Notes: generated by a model from the sequence alone, not told the origin. A DNA stretch of 64,000 nucleotides from Anaeramoeba flamelloides (GCA_027625915.1 JANTQA010000023.1:1488001-1552000); one strand, 5' to 3'; positions 22,827-34,880 are shown, numbered from the stretch's first letter. Made by a program: numbers and translations.

Positions 22827-25010
22827 GCAAGTGGTACATTTTACCATTTTAAAAAAATTTAATTGTTAAAACTTTACTTAAAAAATATTTTTTGAGTGCC
22901 ACTATGTATTGAAACTTTGAAAGAAAACATCAATCGCTTCCATATGTATGTAAAGAAATCGAATATAAAGTACAATGGGGTTGAATCTTTCATTTTTTGA
23001 TTTTTTTTGGCATTTTTTTGATATAAATTTTTTTGTTTTATTAAATTTGGTTTTGAATATAGAAATGTGTTAATATGAATGAGTAGAATTAATCAAATAT
23101 TAAACAAAAACAACAGATCTGGGAATGGTGTGTATTTGAAACAAAAATTTTCTTTTAGAAAGACCAAACACAAAAGATCACCTTTTCCAAATAAATTTGT
23201 TGAAATCAAGAATGATAAAAAACATATCTGACCAAAACCCATTTTCAAAAATTTTTCTTTATCTTCTTAACTTGTATGAACCCAAAAAAATTATTACCTT
23301 GAATTTCTGGGCTCCATTACCATTTATTATTATTTAAGAATACATTTTTTAACAAATTTCTTTTCAAAATTCTTTATACAAATATTTTTATCAAACAATA
23401 CTCAAATTAATAATACTATTTCAAAGAGTAAATGAAAGTGGTTGAATTATTGAAATCAAAAAAATAGTTCCTAAAGATTAAATCCAAAATAAAAGAAAAA
23501 TTGAGAAAAAATTTCAATCAGATTTCAAAATTAATTTGAGTTTTCAATTTAATAGAAAATAAATAATTATTCAATCAAAAGAATTTTTCCAATAAAAATT
23601 ACTTTCTGAAGATTAATTAAAAAAAGAATCAGATATTATAATCTCAATCAAGAAGTAGATCAATTATATTAATATAGGATTTTTAAATTCTTTTTTGGAA
23701 AATTCCAAGGAAATAAAAAGTAATTTGTTTCTTAAAAATTTTACAAACAAAATTATTCACGTGAAGAATTAAATATAAAACCAAATAAAGAAAAGGTAAT
23801 TGTATCAAATTTTATAGATAAGATCAAGAAATAAATGATTTTTATTTATTTTTATCTTGATCAATCTTTTACATTTTTTTGATTTCGATTTTTTAGTTGG
23901 TTTGAAAATAAATTATGCTAGGATGTAATACATTCCCGTATTTAAATAAATATCAATTTATTTGGTTAAGAAATGAATTTAATGAATTCAGTTTCACATA
24001 AATTGTTGCACTCAAAATTTGAAAAATGTTATTACTTCGGTAAAAAAAATTTAGAAAAAATATTTTGGAAAATAATAATAAAAACTAATTTATTCAAAAA
24101 AAACAAGGTGATGATTGTTTGAGTTCCTCAAATTTAAGAAGAAAAAGAAAATAAACCTTCGAAAATAGACTTTGGTCAGATTGTTTTTTTTTTTTTACAG
24201 CTGTTCCAAGGCTACCGTGAAATTTTTTCAATATCACATTTTGATGTAGATATAGATTTTTAAAAAGTTGAATATAAGAATAAGAAAGCTTATATTTTGA
24301 ATATTTTTTGATATATGAGTTGATCTGAAACATAATCTTCTGATGTGAATCAAAAAAAAATTTTTTACAAGAGTTAATTTTATAGAGTTTCTGAATGAAT
24401 TTTTGAGGTTTAGAGTCATTTTGAGTTCTGAAAATTTATTTTTTGAAAATCAGAAAAAATTCTTGAATATCAGATCATTTCCGAAATTTTTTTTTGTTCT
24501 ATATGAGCTTAATTATTCTCGGATTCAACTTTTTAAAAATCTATATCAACACCAAAATTTGAAATTGAAAAAATTTTACAATAGTTTTGGATAGACTGTA
24601 ATTCAAGATTTCAACAAACTTTTCTGAAAATGTGATCTTTCTTGTTTGGTCTTCTAAAAGAAAATATTTGTTTCAAATGCACACCCTTTCGGGTATATTT
24701 TTTTGTATTTACGTTTGACTAATTTCAAGCATTCGTAAAAACACTATTTCTAGATCCAAAACCAAAGTTATAAAACCAAAAATTTAATCAAAAAACATGT
24801 TCAAAAAATCAAAAAAAGAAAGATTCAACCCCATTGTCCTTTATATTCTTTTCTTTTTGCAAATAAAGCAGCAATTTACGTTTTAGTTTCAAAGTTTCAA
24901 TATCTGGTGGTACTCAAAAAAAATTTTTAAGTAAGTTTTTCGCAATTAGAATTTTTTAAAATGGTAAAATGTACTAACTTGATTAAAAAAAGCAAATGTC
25001 AATAAAAAAA
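22827..25010 (+). repeat. 2.2-kb fold-back element with a nested insertion
   Basis: The left arm (about 22827-23380) and right arm (about 24020-25010) are reverse complements with visible divergence. Matching blocks include ACATTTTACCATTTTAAAA, AATGGGGTTGAATCTTTC, ATTTTCTTTTAGAA and ATCTGACCAAA. The right arm is interrupted at 24196-24600 by a TACAGCTG-tipped miniature element. Removing that element makes the arm collinear with the left one. No coding frame was found in the roughly 600-bp loop. Confidence 0.75.
24196..24600 (+). mobile_element. 405-bp miniature element with TACAGCTG left tip, nested
   Basis: Starts TACAGCTGTTCCAAGG and ends GGATAGACTGTA, with TA at both ends. Inverted arms of about 85-110 bp meet around AAAAAGTTGAATATAAG on the left and its complement on the right. 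The tip is shared with 2681-3142. It splits the right arm of the larger fold-back, so it inserted after that element. Confidence 0.8.
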
Positions 25011-25441
25011 TCTGTTAAATTTTTGATCTTAACAAAAAGTATTTCTGATTGTAAAAGTCTGGATCAAACGAGCAGTAAAGAACAAAATAAATATAAAACA
25101 AAAAAGTAAATGTAGAAAAAAATTTCATAATAAGTGCAAGAATGTTTAAGATGACAATAAGTACATTTTCTCATATTTTTTTGATTCATTTTAGAACGCT
25201 TTCAAATAAAAACTGTTTTTAGTACTCAAAAATTTTCTGTTAAGATTAAAATAATTTTTGAAAAGAAATACAAAAGTGTTGGTAAAAAAAAAAGGAGAAA
25301 AACTTCAAAATAACAAATAATGAAGAACCATTTTACGTTATGAGAAAATTTTGAAAACTTCAACAGACCCCAAAGATCCTGCAAAGTTATAATAAAAAGT
25401 AAAAACAATTTGTTCCCAATCATTATTTTTTTCGTTCAATA

Positions 25442-28400
25442 ATGGAATTTGATAATATTGAAACAGAAGTCGATTACCAGCCCATTGTTTTGGTTGACTT
25501 CTCTGGATCTACTCGAGCCATGATGGGTAATCGTCAAACTGTTCTAGAGACTGAAATTGATAAATTGTATCAAAAGCTTGCCAAGCACAAAGTCGAAGAA
25601 ATCCATCTAATGTTTTGGAGTAACAAAGTCCAAAATCTTGGAACATTTCTGGTTAGTGATTTAAAAAAGATCAAAGTTGTTGAAAAGTCAAAGAAGATCA
25701 ATTGTTTTACGTACAAAAGCCCTGATTCAAAGCAAAGGCAAACGAGCACAATTTTTGGAAGCAAAAGGAAATTTAATTCCAACCAAAAAGAAAGCAAGAA
25801 TGTGAAATCTGATCGTAACAAAAATAGTCAAACTCTGTTTCAAAACAATAATCAGTTTGATTTATTTAGCAGCACCAAGCCAACGCAGAATCTTTTTGGT
25901 GGCCAGAAAGAAACGATCAATACAAAAACAATAACGACAAATTCAAAACAAGAAAATAATACCAATCAAAAACAAATAACAAGTTTATTTTCAAAGATCA
26001 ATATTGGTACCCAGAGCAAAATTAATACCACTTCCAAACCACTTTTTTCAAAGAGTACAACAAGAACAAAAGCAAAAGAATCAATTTTTAAAAAAAAGCC
26101 AAGATTTTCTGATGGTTTTTCCAAAAAAGAAACCCCACAAAAAAAACCACAATTTGATTTGCTTGTAAATAGCAAGGAAAAGAAATCTCAAGAGAAAAGT
26201 GACGATGACGCGATTTACATAAACCCAAATGGACTAACTTATCTAAATTCTGCCTTAGAGCAAATACCCAACGAATGGTGTAAAGACAAAAAGATCTGCG
26301 ATTTATATATTGTTACCGATGGCGAATTGTCTGGAAGAATTCAGAAAACAAGCGAACTCTTAAAGAAACTGATTGAAGAGTATGGGATCCGGATCTTTAT
26401 TTTGACTGTGGAAACGAATAGAATCAATTACCGCGAAGGCAATGTCACTTCTGGTCGAAGGATCTATAAAATGGTTCGTGAAAATGGGTTGACGAAAAAT
26501 GTTAAAGAGTTTGTATCATATAATAATTATCATAAAGCTCAAGCCTTTATTAACTTTATTAACCCAGATCTACCAAGAGGCTATATTCCTTTTCGAAATG
26601 AAAATTTTAAAATCGAAAAATTGCACTTATTTATCAAACACATCGAAAGCCTGATTCAAAACACGAAGGACAGCTTTGGTATGATCAAATTGGCACACGA
26701 ATTGTCAATCAGCATTTATAATATCAACAAACACAAAGCCGAGCATTTACAATTTGGCACGATTGAAATATTTTGCAGATTATTCGAAGGATCTGTTCAT
26801 TATGGGGAAATTAGAGAAATGTTCTTAAAAGAAATTAAAAATCATATGGATGGTAAGTCTTCAACATTTACGGACTACAAACTAAACCGCGAAATGGTTT
26901 TTGAAAAGGCACAAGTGTCATTATTTAAGAATGTCAAGGCAAGTCTCAATGGAAAATATAAAAAATTTTATATTTCGTTCCCGATCGATGTTAAGGTCAA
27001 TAAGGGTATCCAAAAAGACAATGAAAATGAAAAGGAAAAGGAAAATGAAAATGAAAAGCAAAAGGAAAATGAAAATGAAAATGAAAAGGAAAAGGAAAAG
27101 GAAAAAGAAAATGACAATAAAAATCATAAAAAAAATGAAGACAATAAAAACAAAAACGAAAACGAAAAAGAAAAAGAAAAAGAAAAGGAAGAAAAGGAAA
27201 ATATACGCCCGAGCACACAAAAGCATATTTTTAAATTTAAAGCTAAAAAAGTTAAGGAAAGAATCAAATTTTATGAAAAATCGTTCAAAAACGGAGGTGT
27301 AAAATTCAATGATATTTCAATGCCCGTTTTCCCCATTGACATTTTTATGGACGGAGGCTTTGGTGATCAGTGTATTAGACAATGGATCCGGATGAATTAT
27401 TGTAAAAAATATGGATTCAAAATAGCCTCCGACTATATTTTATACTATTTTTTAGTCCAAGCTGTCAAGGTTGTTTTATCTGATAATATTGAAAAGAGCA
27501 TTCAAAGGGCTTATCAAACCCTCATGAAGATCATGCTTGGCCGAAAAAAATATGGGCTTGATATCACAGAATATAATTATTTGGAAAACAATAATCATCC
27601 TTCATCGTCGAATGGCAACACGAAGAAGATCACATATTTTTTATCACAGGCAGCAAAAAGCGAAGGCATTGGTGTCAAGCCGTATACCCTCTGGTATTGT
27701 ATCAGTACAATTGTCGGCTTGGGGAAGAGCCAATTTAAATTTTGTAAAGAAGATCTATTATCCGATGGGTATGAGATTAAATGGAAAATCGAAAAGGAGA
27801 CTATTTATAATTTAATCAAAAGCAAATATCGCCATTACCAGGAAACGGATCTCACTCATGAATTCCATTATGAATACATGTGCTATATCACCCTGGACGA
27901 TACAAGTGAAACCGGGGGCTATGTCATCCCAAGGCATGGCATTTCTAGCACGGTAAAGTGCGCTCCCAATTTTGTGTTATCGGAAGAGGGTTTGGAATCT
28001 TATCAAGGAAGAGAGTTTATGTGCCCGATTTGCTATAAAAAGCTCGAAATTTCAAGCTTGACAAAAATTAAACCCCGGAAGGAAGTGTTGAAGGAAATGG
28101 AAGAGAAGCAAGGGTTGCAATACCAAAGCATTACCCTTGACGAACCAAAATACAATTCCAATTCCCACAAGAAAATCGATGTCGCGAAGCTATATGAGAA
28201 CTGCAATGATTATGAATTAAAACTAATGGACGAATGCAATTTGGAAGCTCTGTCGTATGAATTTGATAAGCCAACGATCTGTGATCCTTTGCAAAACCAT
28301 AGGCCGCTGGTGTTCACCCAGGAGGAATTCAATAAAAATGTCTTTAAAAGGTTCCCCTTTTTGCAGGGCCTGAATTATCGGGGCGTCTGTCTTGCAGGTG

Positions 28401-29560
28401 GGTTTTGTAGATCCATCATCTTAAAAAGCCAAATGAAGGATTTGGATTTCTTTTTTTATGGGGAAAAGGAAGATCATTACAAAAACTTTTTAAGATTTTA
28501 TCAAGATTTAATCAACAATATTAATCAATATGAAAGGGGGAAGGGTATTGAGAACACCAAGAAGACGAACATCACATTTTTACTAATGTACAAACCACAA
28601 TTTAATGTTTTTGAATTAGTAGGTATTGTGGATCCAAATAAATTTCTTCATGAAGAATATGTATTGGATAATTTTTCAAATTATAAATTCACATCATTAA
28701 GAAAGTATAACAAATTTGTATACATCGACCCCCTAAATAGAAAGGTATATAGGAAACGGGTGTCTCGCGGATATCAAGAAAGGGGCATCGAAGAAGATTA
28801 TGAGTTTTATACACACACTTCTAATGAAACCCAGCCATGGCTAAAAAAAATTGAAAGCAAATCAACCCAAAATTATTTTGAAGATCGAGATATAACAGGG
28901 CTCAGAATTAAATATAGAATCCAATTTATTTTGGTCAATTTTGATTCGATTGGCGACATTTTTGATTCCTTTGATATGAATCCCAGTAAAGTGGCATTTG
29001 ACGGCGAGCATACATATTTTACTCGCGACTCGGAACTGGCCTTTCGGTATATGATGAATATAGTCGACGAAAGAAGATATAGTGACCTTTTTGATACAAG
29101 ATTAAATAAATATTTATCTTATGGATTCTCAATAGTAATGCCTCACCTCGATATCCGCTTATTCACAAGGCACTTTGGTTATAACACCTTCAAAAATCTT
29201 GCTCCAATGGCAATTAATAAATTTAAATTTTCTGTTTCGAGCATTGATCGCAATACAATAATGATTAACCATAATTCAAATATAAAAGATAAACTCGATT
29301 ATATTAAAGAACTTCAAGAAAATGCGAAAAAGGAAGATGTTGTTTTATACAAGTCAACAATGTATTGTTCACTCGTAAGTTTATTAAGATACGTGAAAAT
29401 TAATAAAATACCTTATTTATTTTGCAACGTTGCAAAATTGCCAGACAAAGATCAAATTATACAATTTAAAGAAGAGCAAACCAAGGTATCTTTTAAAAAT
29501 GCATTAAATACTAGAATTCATGATTTTAATTGGTATGGAATATATAAAAAAAAAAATTAA
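25442..29560 (+). CDS. vWA-domain protein with C-terminal viral-type nucleotidyltransferase-like module, 1,372 aa
   Basis: One long intact frame. Residues 12-75 and about 255-350 form a von Willebrand A fold with MIDAS-like residues: LVDFSGST (D19, S21, S23), NGLTYLNS (Thr) and LYIVTDGELSG (Asp). It is split by a Lys/Asn/Thr/Gln-rich insert at about 78-255. A KENE-type tract lies at about 520-590. Residues about 600-860 form an unrecognised globular region ending in FMCPICYKK. Residues about 985-1008 have AGGFCRSI followed by KDLDFFFYG, the GG...DxD pattern of nucleotidyltransferase folds. About 1160-1245 carries FDSFDMNPSKVAFDG and NIVDERRYSDLFDTRLNKY with SYGFSIVMPHLD. I know that last block from uncharacterised proteins of large nucleocytoplasmic DNA viruses. 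Base composition between about 26200 and 29100 is far less AT-rich than neighbouring DNA. Viral-to-host transfer or shared ancestry are both possible; function unknown. Confidence 0.85.
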   Translation: MEFDNIETEVDYQPIVLVDFSGSTRAMMGNRQTVLETEIDKLYQKLAKHKVEEIHLMFWSNKVQNLGTFLVSDLKKIKVVEKSKKINCFTYKSPDSKQRQTSTIFGSKRKFNSNQKESKNVKSDRNKNSQTLFQNNNQFDLFSSTKPTQNLFGGQKETINTKTITTNSKQENNTNQKQITSLFSKINIGTQSKINTTSKPLFSKSTTRTKAKESIFKKKPRFSDGFSKKETPQKKPQFDLLVNSKEKKSQEKSDDDAIYINPNGLTYLNSALEQIPNEWCKDKKICDLYIVTDGELSGRIQKTSELLKKLIEEYGIRIFILTVETNRINYREGNVTSGRRIYKMVRENGLTKNVKEFVSYNNYHKAQAFINFINPDLPRGYIPFRNENFKIEKLHLFIKHIESLIQNTKDSFGMIKLAHELSISIYNINKHKAEHLQFGTIEIFCRLFEGSVHYGEIREMFLKEIKNHMDGKSSTFTDYKLNREMVFEKAQVSLFKNVKASLNGKYKKFYISFPIDVKVNKGIQKDNENEKEKENENEKQKENENENEKEKEKEKENDNKNHKKNEDNKNKNENEKEKEKEKEEKENIRPSTQKHIFKFKAKKVKERIKFYEKSFKNGGVKFNDISMPVFPIDIFMDGGFGDQCIRQWIRMNYCKKYGFKIASDYILYYFLVQAVKVVLSDNIEKSIQRAYQTLMKIMLGRKKYGLDITEYNYLENNNHPSSSNGNTKKITYFLSQAAKSEGIGVKPYTLWYCISTIVGLGKSQFKFCKEDLLSDGYEIKWKIEKETIYNLIKSKYRHYQETDLTHEFHYEYMCYITLDDTSETGGYVIPRHGISSTVKCAPNFVLSEEGLESYQGREFMCPICYKKLEISSLTKIKPRKEVLKEMEEKQGLQYQSITLDEPKYNSNSHKKIDVAKLYENCNDYELKLMDECNLEALSYEFDKPTICDPLQNHRPLVFTQEEFNKNVFKRFPFLQGLNYRGVCLAGGFCRSIILKSQMKDLDFFFYGEKEDHYKNFLRFYQDLINNINQYERGKGIENTKKTNITFLLMYKPQFNVFELVGIVDPNKFLHEEYVLDNFSNYKFTSLRKYNKFVYIDPLNRKVYRKRVSRGYQERGIEEDYEFYTHTSNETQPWLKKIESKSTQNYFEDRDITGLRIKYRIQFILVNFDSIGDIFDSFDMNPSKVAFDGEHTYFTRDSELAFRYMMNIVDERRYSDLFDTRLNKYLSYGFSIVMPHLDIRLFTRHFGYNTFKNLAPMAINKFKFSVSSIDRNTIMINHNSNIKDKLDYIKELQENAKKEDVVLYKSTMYCSLVSLLRYVKINKIPYLFCNVAKLPDKDQIIQFKEEQTKVSFKNALNTRIHDFNWYGIYKKKN

Positions 29561-29880
29561 ATTTACTTCTTTTCTTTTCTTTTCTTTTCAATTCTTTTCA
29601 TATATTTAGTTTTGCGAAAGTTGTTCATAGACTAGCTATATATTTTTAAATGATTCAAAGTCATTTTCAAGTTGATAACATATTTTTCGTTCACATTTAT
29701 CAAAAGAGAAATGAGATTACATTTCTTCTCGATCTTGAATGAATCTTATTCTATTTAATGATGCTTTTCAAATAAAAATAATCTTTTTTTTTTTTTATCT
29801 GTTAGAATCTTTTCTGATCACTTAATTACAATTTTTTTGGCAATTTCCAATTTTACAAATAATACAAGCTTATTCTCAAT

Positions 29881-29930
<50 letters not shown>

Positions 29931-30300
29931 TCCTTAGAATCCCAAATAACCTATTTCTTTGAAATACAATTTTTTTATCAATTATTATGAAAAGAATGTT
30001 TGAAATAGAATTTAGAAATAATTATCTTAGAAAGAAACTTTTTAAAATTAAAAATTGTTCAAGTAGTCTTGATCAAAGATTTAGCTTGGAAAATATTTAT
30101 TGACATTTTTTGAATTTTTCCATGTTTTTGTAATTTAAATATAGTTCATTCAGAAATTATCAAATAAATTGTTTTTTTTGTTTTTGGAAAAGTTTGTCTA
30201 AAAATATATAATTCTTAGTTTTTATGATTAAAATTAAATTATCATTACAGAAAAAACTTTTTTTCGTACCTTTTCATGCCAACACTATCAAAAGTATTTT
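29561..30300. other. Gene-free spacer with microsatellite
   Basis: 3' flank of the vWA gene, starting with a TTTTC-repeat run. The only structured feature is the (ACAT)n-(AT)n microsatellite at 29881-29930. No gene seen. Confidence 0.6.
29881..29930. repeat. (ACAT)n/(AT)n microsatellite
   Basis: Six to seven ACAT units run directly into about twelve AT units. It is a simple repeat with no associated gene. Confidence 0.95.
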
Positions 30301-30329
30301 ATAAGTAAAAGCATTTCAAAAATCGCGAC

Positions 30330-30910
30330 TGATCTCAAATAATAAATTAAAAAAAATATATATCGATTATTATTCAAGAACAGCAAATAAAAAAAACGAA
30401 TTTATAATTCATTTTTAAATTATTCTATAGATATAAAAACCTACTATTTTAAATATTCAAAAAACTATTACCACAAACTGAAAAAAAGATAAAGTCAAAA
30501 TTTTTGAAATGAGCATTACGAATTTTTAATTAGTGAACTTTCACTGAAAAAAAGTTGACCAATAAGATTTATTATGAATAATTAAATCCATTTTCAAAAG
30601 GCATTACATATTTTCAATTTTTTTAGTGATTATTTGCCATTTTCAAGATATTTTTGTTTGAATTTGACTTTTACAAAAAAAAAGTATCAAAAAAAAAAAG
30701 AAAAAGAAAGAAAACAAAAGAAAAAGAAATACATAAATTTACAAAATTAAACAAAAAATTTGAAAAAGTAAAACTAAAATTTGCAAAATTAGAAAAAATG
30801 ATTCTGATCCAAAAAATTGATCATATCTTTTTGATAAGAATGCAGAATAAGCCCTCAAAAAAACTTCCATTAACATAATAAAGAGAGTCAAAATATTTGA
30901 AAAATAGTTT
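30330..30910 (-). repeat. Interspersed repeat, inverted relative of 49830-50390
   Basis: Read on the minus strand from 30910, this matches the plus strand from about 49825. Shared blocks are AAACTATTTTTCA, TTTTGACTC, TTTATTATGTTAATGG, AATGGATTTAATTATTCAT and CTTTTTTTCAGTGAAAGTTCA. It begins with AAACTATTTTTCA, close to the tip of the TAAACT element superfamily. A (AAAAAGAAA)n-like basic stretch inside both copies gives spurious open frames. Confidence 0.6.
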
Positions 30911-31561
30911 ACTTTCTTTTTTGGCAAGGATTCGATAATATCACAAAGACATTTATAATGATCATTGATTAAAATCCAATAGTAATATGAATTTCCAGAG
31001 AGGATAGAAATATTTTGGTATACAATTACTTTTATGTACAATTAAAAATATCATCACATTTCAAAGATATAAAACCCGTGAATAAAAATGTTGGTGAATC
31101 TGATTATTATAAAAAGTTCAAATTTAAAATATTTGTTTTTTTTTTCATCTGTTTTAAAAAAAAAAAGGTTTTCATAAAATGAAAAAAAGTTGAGAATTTT
31201 TTAAGAAAATATCAATCAAATTTTTAGAACCATAATTTCTTTTTATATATTACTAAAAATACCAAAAAAACATTCTTGGCTTTTTGTGAGTGAAAATATT
31301 TTTACTTTTCGAGGCATTTCTGTTATTACAATTTTATTTTCCAAAGAAAATTTTTTGTTTGTCATAAAAAAATAAAATAAGAAAAATGACAAATTTATAG
31401 AAATCTCATTCTACATATTTTGTGTGAAAATATTTGGTATATTAGATGCATGTGTTATTTAATTTTATAGATTAATGATATGAAAAAAAAAAAAGAAAAA
31501 ATATCTTTCTAATGAAAATATTTTATTCTCTAATCTTTATGAACATTTAGAAAAAACATTA

Positions 31562-32271
31562 TAAACTCTGTTTCAGTCAAAGGGGACCAACTTTCTTTTC
31601 AAATATCAATTATTTTATATAATTGACCTTTGAAGAACAAATAAGAAATAAACGGAATAATACACATCAAAGAATTGTTGATATATGTCTGAAAGAAAAC
31701 TAATTAATCAATAAATTTTCTTAAAAATTGAAAAACTCAAATTCTTATGGCCCTATTGAGAAAAACAAATAGGTTTGTTTTGATCTTTTAATTGTATTTG
31801 AATAATAAATATGAAACATTTTTCACTTCATTTTCTATACTTTTCTTTTAGAAATCAAGTCCCCAAACGAAGTTTGTTGATATTTGTGGTCTCTATTTGA
31901 AAAAGGAAATGAAAATGAAGTGAACATTTTTCACATTTATTAAACAAATATCAAGATCAAAGATTGAATTGAATTGCAATAGAAATCAATATGATTTCTC
32001 AACAATCTTTACCATGATTTCAATGACATTATAATAACAGATTTTTACCAAATGACTATTGATCTTGCAATAAAAAAATTTTTTGCCATTGAATGACGTT
32101 TTAAAAAAAAAAAACGAAAAAAAAAAACAAAAATATGTAAAAATGTGATGAAAATGATTTCAATTTTGAAAATTTCAAAAATAAATTTTTTCTTCTAATA
32201 TCTATGCAAAGCCTTTAAACACATGTATTTTACCCATTACAACTGGGCCCATTTGACTGAAAAATAGTTTA
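31562..32271 (+). mobile_element. 710-bp TIR element, TAAACT/TTTCAGTCAAA family (copy B)
   Basis: Left end TAAACTCTGTTTCAGTCAAA, right end TTTGACTGAAAAATAGTTTA, an imperfect TIR of about 24-28 bp. Copies C (48162) and D (49119) share almost the whole length, and copy A (1-560) shares most of it. The interior includes a long hairpin whose arms contain GGTATTTGAATAATAAAT on the left and ATTTATTAAACAAATATC on the right. No transposase frame, so it is a non-autonomous element. Confidence 0.85.
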
Positions 32272-32604
32272 TCATTTAAAAGACATTTTAAACATAAAAT
32301 ATAATATCTAATTCTTTATGTATCTATGTTCAATGTTGTTCAAACCAAATCGGATTTAACTTTCCATTTACAAAAAGAAATTTATTCAATCTAACATAAC
32401 CATATCATTATCCAATACAACGCCAAACAAGACAGAACATATACTAAACTTTTGAAAATAATATGATTTGCACTTTTACATATCCTAACAAGTCAGAACA
32501 TACTATAAAATACTTTAACGAAACCAAAGTTTTTCCAGTGAGTTTGAAGTAGATTGTTAAAAAAAAAAATATTATTTTCAAAAAGTAAAATTGTTATTTT
32601 TTCA

Positions 32605-32608
<4 letters not shown>

Positions 32609-32636
<28 letters not shown>

Positions 32637-32637
32637 A
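32609..32637. repeat. (AT)n microsatellite
   Basis: About fourteen AT units, with no associated gene. Confidence 0.95.
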
Positions 32638-33156
32638 CATTTAAGTTTAATAAATGTTTATCAAAAAGTTTTTGTAGGTAATTTCTATTATCAAGTATTC
32701 CCAAGAATATTTCAAACCATAATTTTTGAAAAGGATTTTTTTTTAAAATATTATTGATATTTATAAATTTTTTACAGGTATTATTATTATTTTCACAATA
32801 TAAATTGTAAATTATTATTTTATTAGTTTATTATTAATTATAATTTAAATATCTTTTATTAATTTTATGATAAATTGAATAAATTTCACAGAATATAGAA
32901 ATGAGAATTATTTATTTTTTATTTTACTTCCAAAATGTAAATAAATATTGAATTAAAAAAAAAAAATTAAAGATATCAATATACATTTAAATATGAATAA
33001 TTTTCTAAAACATCAATTTTAACAATTTGAAATAATTGTAAAAACAAATTCAAGCAAAAAAAGTATATAAAATAATTTCATTGGGTAGATTGGAATTAAA
33101 ATAACACATATTTCTTCAATAGATATAGTATTTGCTCCAAAAATTTAAAAAAATAA

Positions 33157-33323
33157 AGTTGGTTCTACTTTAAAGGCACAAAAAAAATATCAAATTAAGG
33201 CACAAAATTCAGATATGTAAAATAATTTGTGAAAAAAAAATCCAAAAAATATGTTTTAATTTGAAGTTTTTTTGTACCTTAAATTTGGTTGATTGTTTGT
33301 GTCTTTAAAGTGGAACTGATTGA
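33157..33323 (+). mobile_element. Degenerate palindromic GGCACA-family miniature element
   Basis: A hairpin of about 165 bp. Left arm GGTTCTACTTTAAAGGCACA, right arm GTGTCTTTAAAGTGGAAC, with AAGGCACAAAA and TTTTTGTACCTTAAATTT boxes inside. It is the most decayed of the family members (compare 39223 and 51266), and the terminal CAGTC is no longer clear. Confidence 0.65.
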
Positions 33324-34188
33324 AAATAAAAGTTTATATATTATTCAAAGATAATAAAAAACTTCTTCAAACCAAGAATTTTGAATTTGAATTTAGTTTA
33401 TAACAAATCATGTAAAAAAATATCTTTAAAGAACTTTAATTTGCCAATATAAATACATTTTGATCTTTCTATTCATTGGAATTGACCTCATATTATATCA
33501 TAATGTATATTCTATGTCTAGATTTTAAAAAGTCAAAAATCAAAAAATACTTAAAATTAAAAATTAAAATCAATTATTAAACCGACTCGAATGATTGGCC
33601 AAATAATTTAAATTTGAAAAAAAATATTTGTGAAAAAATTGATTATTTTTAAAATGAAAAAAAAATTATTTTTTTTTATTTTAATTTATATTTTTTTTTA
33701 TTTTTTAATTATTTCAAACTAAAAATATATATTTTGATATTGAATGGTAATCAATAGATAAAATGAATTTTCTATGGGATGAAAAAATATATTTTATAAT
33801 GAATAAATTATTTAATAAACTATTTTGTGTAATGTTGGTGTACAAAGGGCACCCAAAAAATTTCCAGTTAACTATGATGTGTTTTAATCATTGAAAATAC
33901 TAAATTTTTGATGTGTAGACAAACTTTTCAACAAAAATTTTTGGAATATTTTCTATAGAAAAATAATAAAATCACAAGAAACAAGGAAAATTTTTTTTCA
34001 AATGTAGAATATCTTTTTTTCAAGTTATTTTTGTTATTGTGGGTGACTATATACAATTTTTAATTCGAAAAATTTCTTTTTTAAGATAATTGCTTATAAA
34101 ATCTATATCTTAGAATCCTTTCATAACATTCCAAATTACAAATTTTATTTCAAAGGCAATTCATATATGTGTGCTTCCAAGGAATATA

Positions 34189-34880
34189 TAAACTCTTTTT
34201 CAAATAAAAGGGAACAAAAAATTTTAAGAATTATTCATAAATGAATCAAATTAATTGTAGTATCATTCGAAAATCTAAGAAACGCTTTAAAACCTAAAAA
34301 AACACTCAACTGAATCTTTAAAACTCATTAAAACTAAACAATAAAAATTATAATTCAATATTTTAAAAATCGATGTGCCCTTTTATTTGAAATGAGAAAT
34401 CTCGTTTTGTAAATTGTAATGAAAAAAATTATAAACCCAATAAAAACCTTTGAACAAGGCGAATTGGGAAAAAGTTCTCAACATTTTATTGATAATTCTT
34501 TACACGTCAAACTTTGGTTCTTTAAAGCCTCATTTTCAATATAAAGCCGCAATTCATCTGGTATTTTGTTGGAATGTTTTTTCTTTATTTCTCTTTTCTT
34601 TGTTCCATGCATCAATCCAATAATGGTCTTTCTTAATTCCTATTTCTAACCCATTCGAAATCAAACTTAAACTGTTTCAGTTTATACACAGGTAGATTAT
34701 TTCCAAATTGGTTTTTTCTGATCTTGCTTTTTCATTTTCCAACTGTTCAATATCCAAAAATAAAAAAAGCAAAAAATGAAAAAATGAATAATTAAAATGA
34801 AAATCACCAATAAGTAATTCTCTTATTAACAATCAAATTCGATGATATTGACTATTTGAGAGGTGTGCCCTTTTGTTTGA

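Noticed and set aside
24094-24594. Three overlapping short frames with a repeated KNLY...QNV motif on both strands
   Set aside because: They arise from the two inverted arms of the 24196-24600 miniature element, so similar peptides appear on opposite strands without being genes.
26901-27302. Lys/Met-rich plus-strand and Phe-rich minus-strand frames inside the vWA gene
   Set aside because: Shadows of the in-frame (GAAAAT)n/(GAAAAG)n tract. They have no non-repetitive sequence and overlap a clear long frame.
30654-30878. Lys-rich 74-codon frame
   Set aside because: It lies in a repeat whose inverted relative at 49830-50390 has the matching T/C-rich run. The amino acids are those expected from A-rich DNA.
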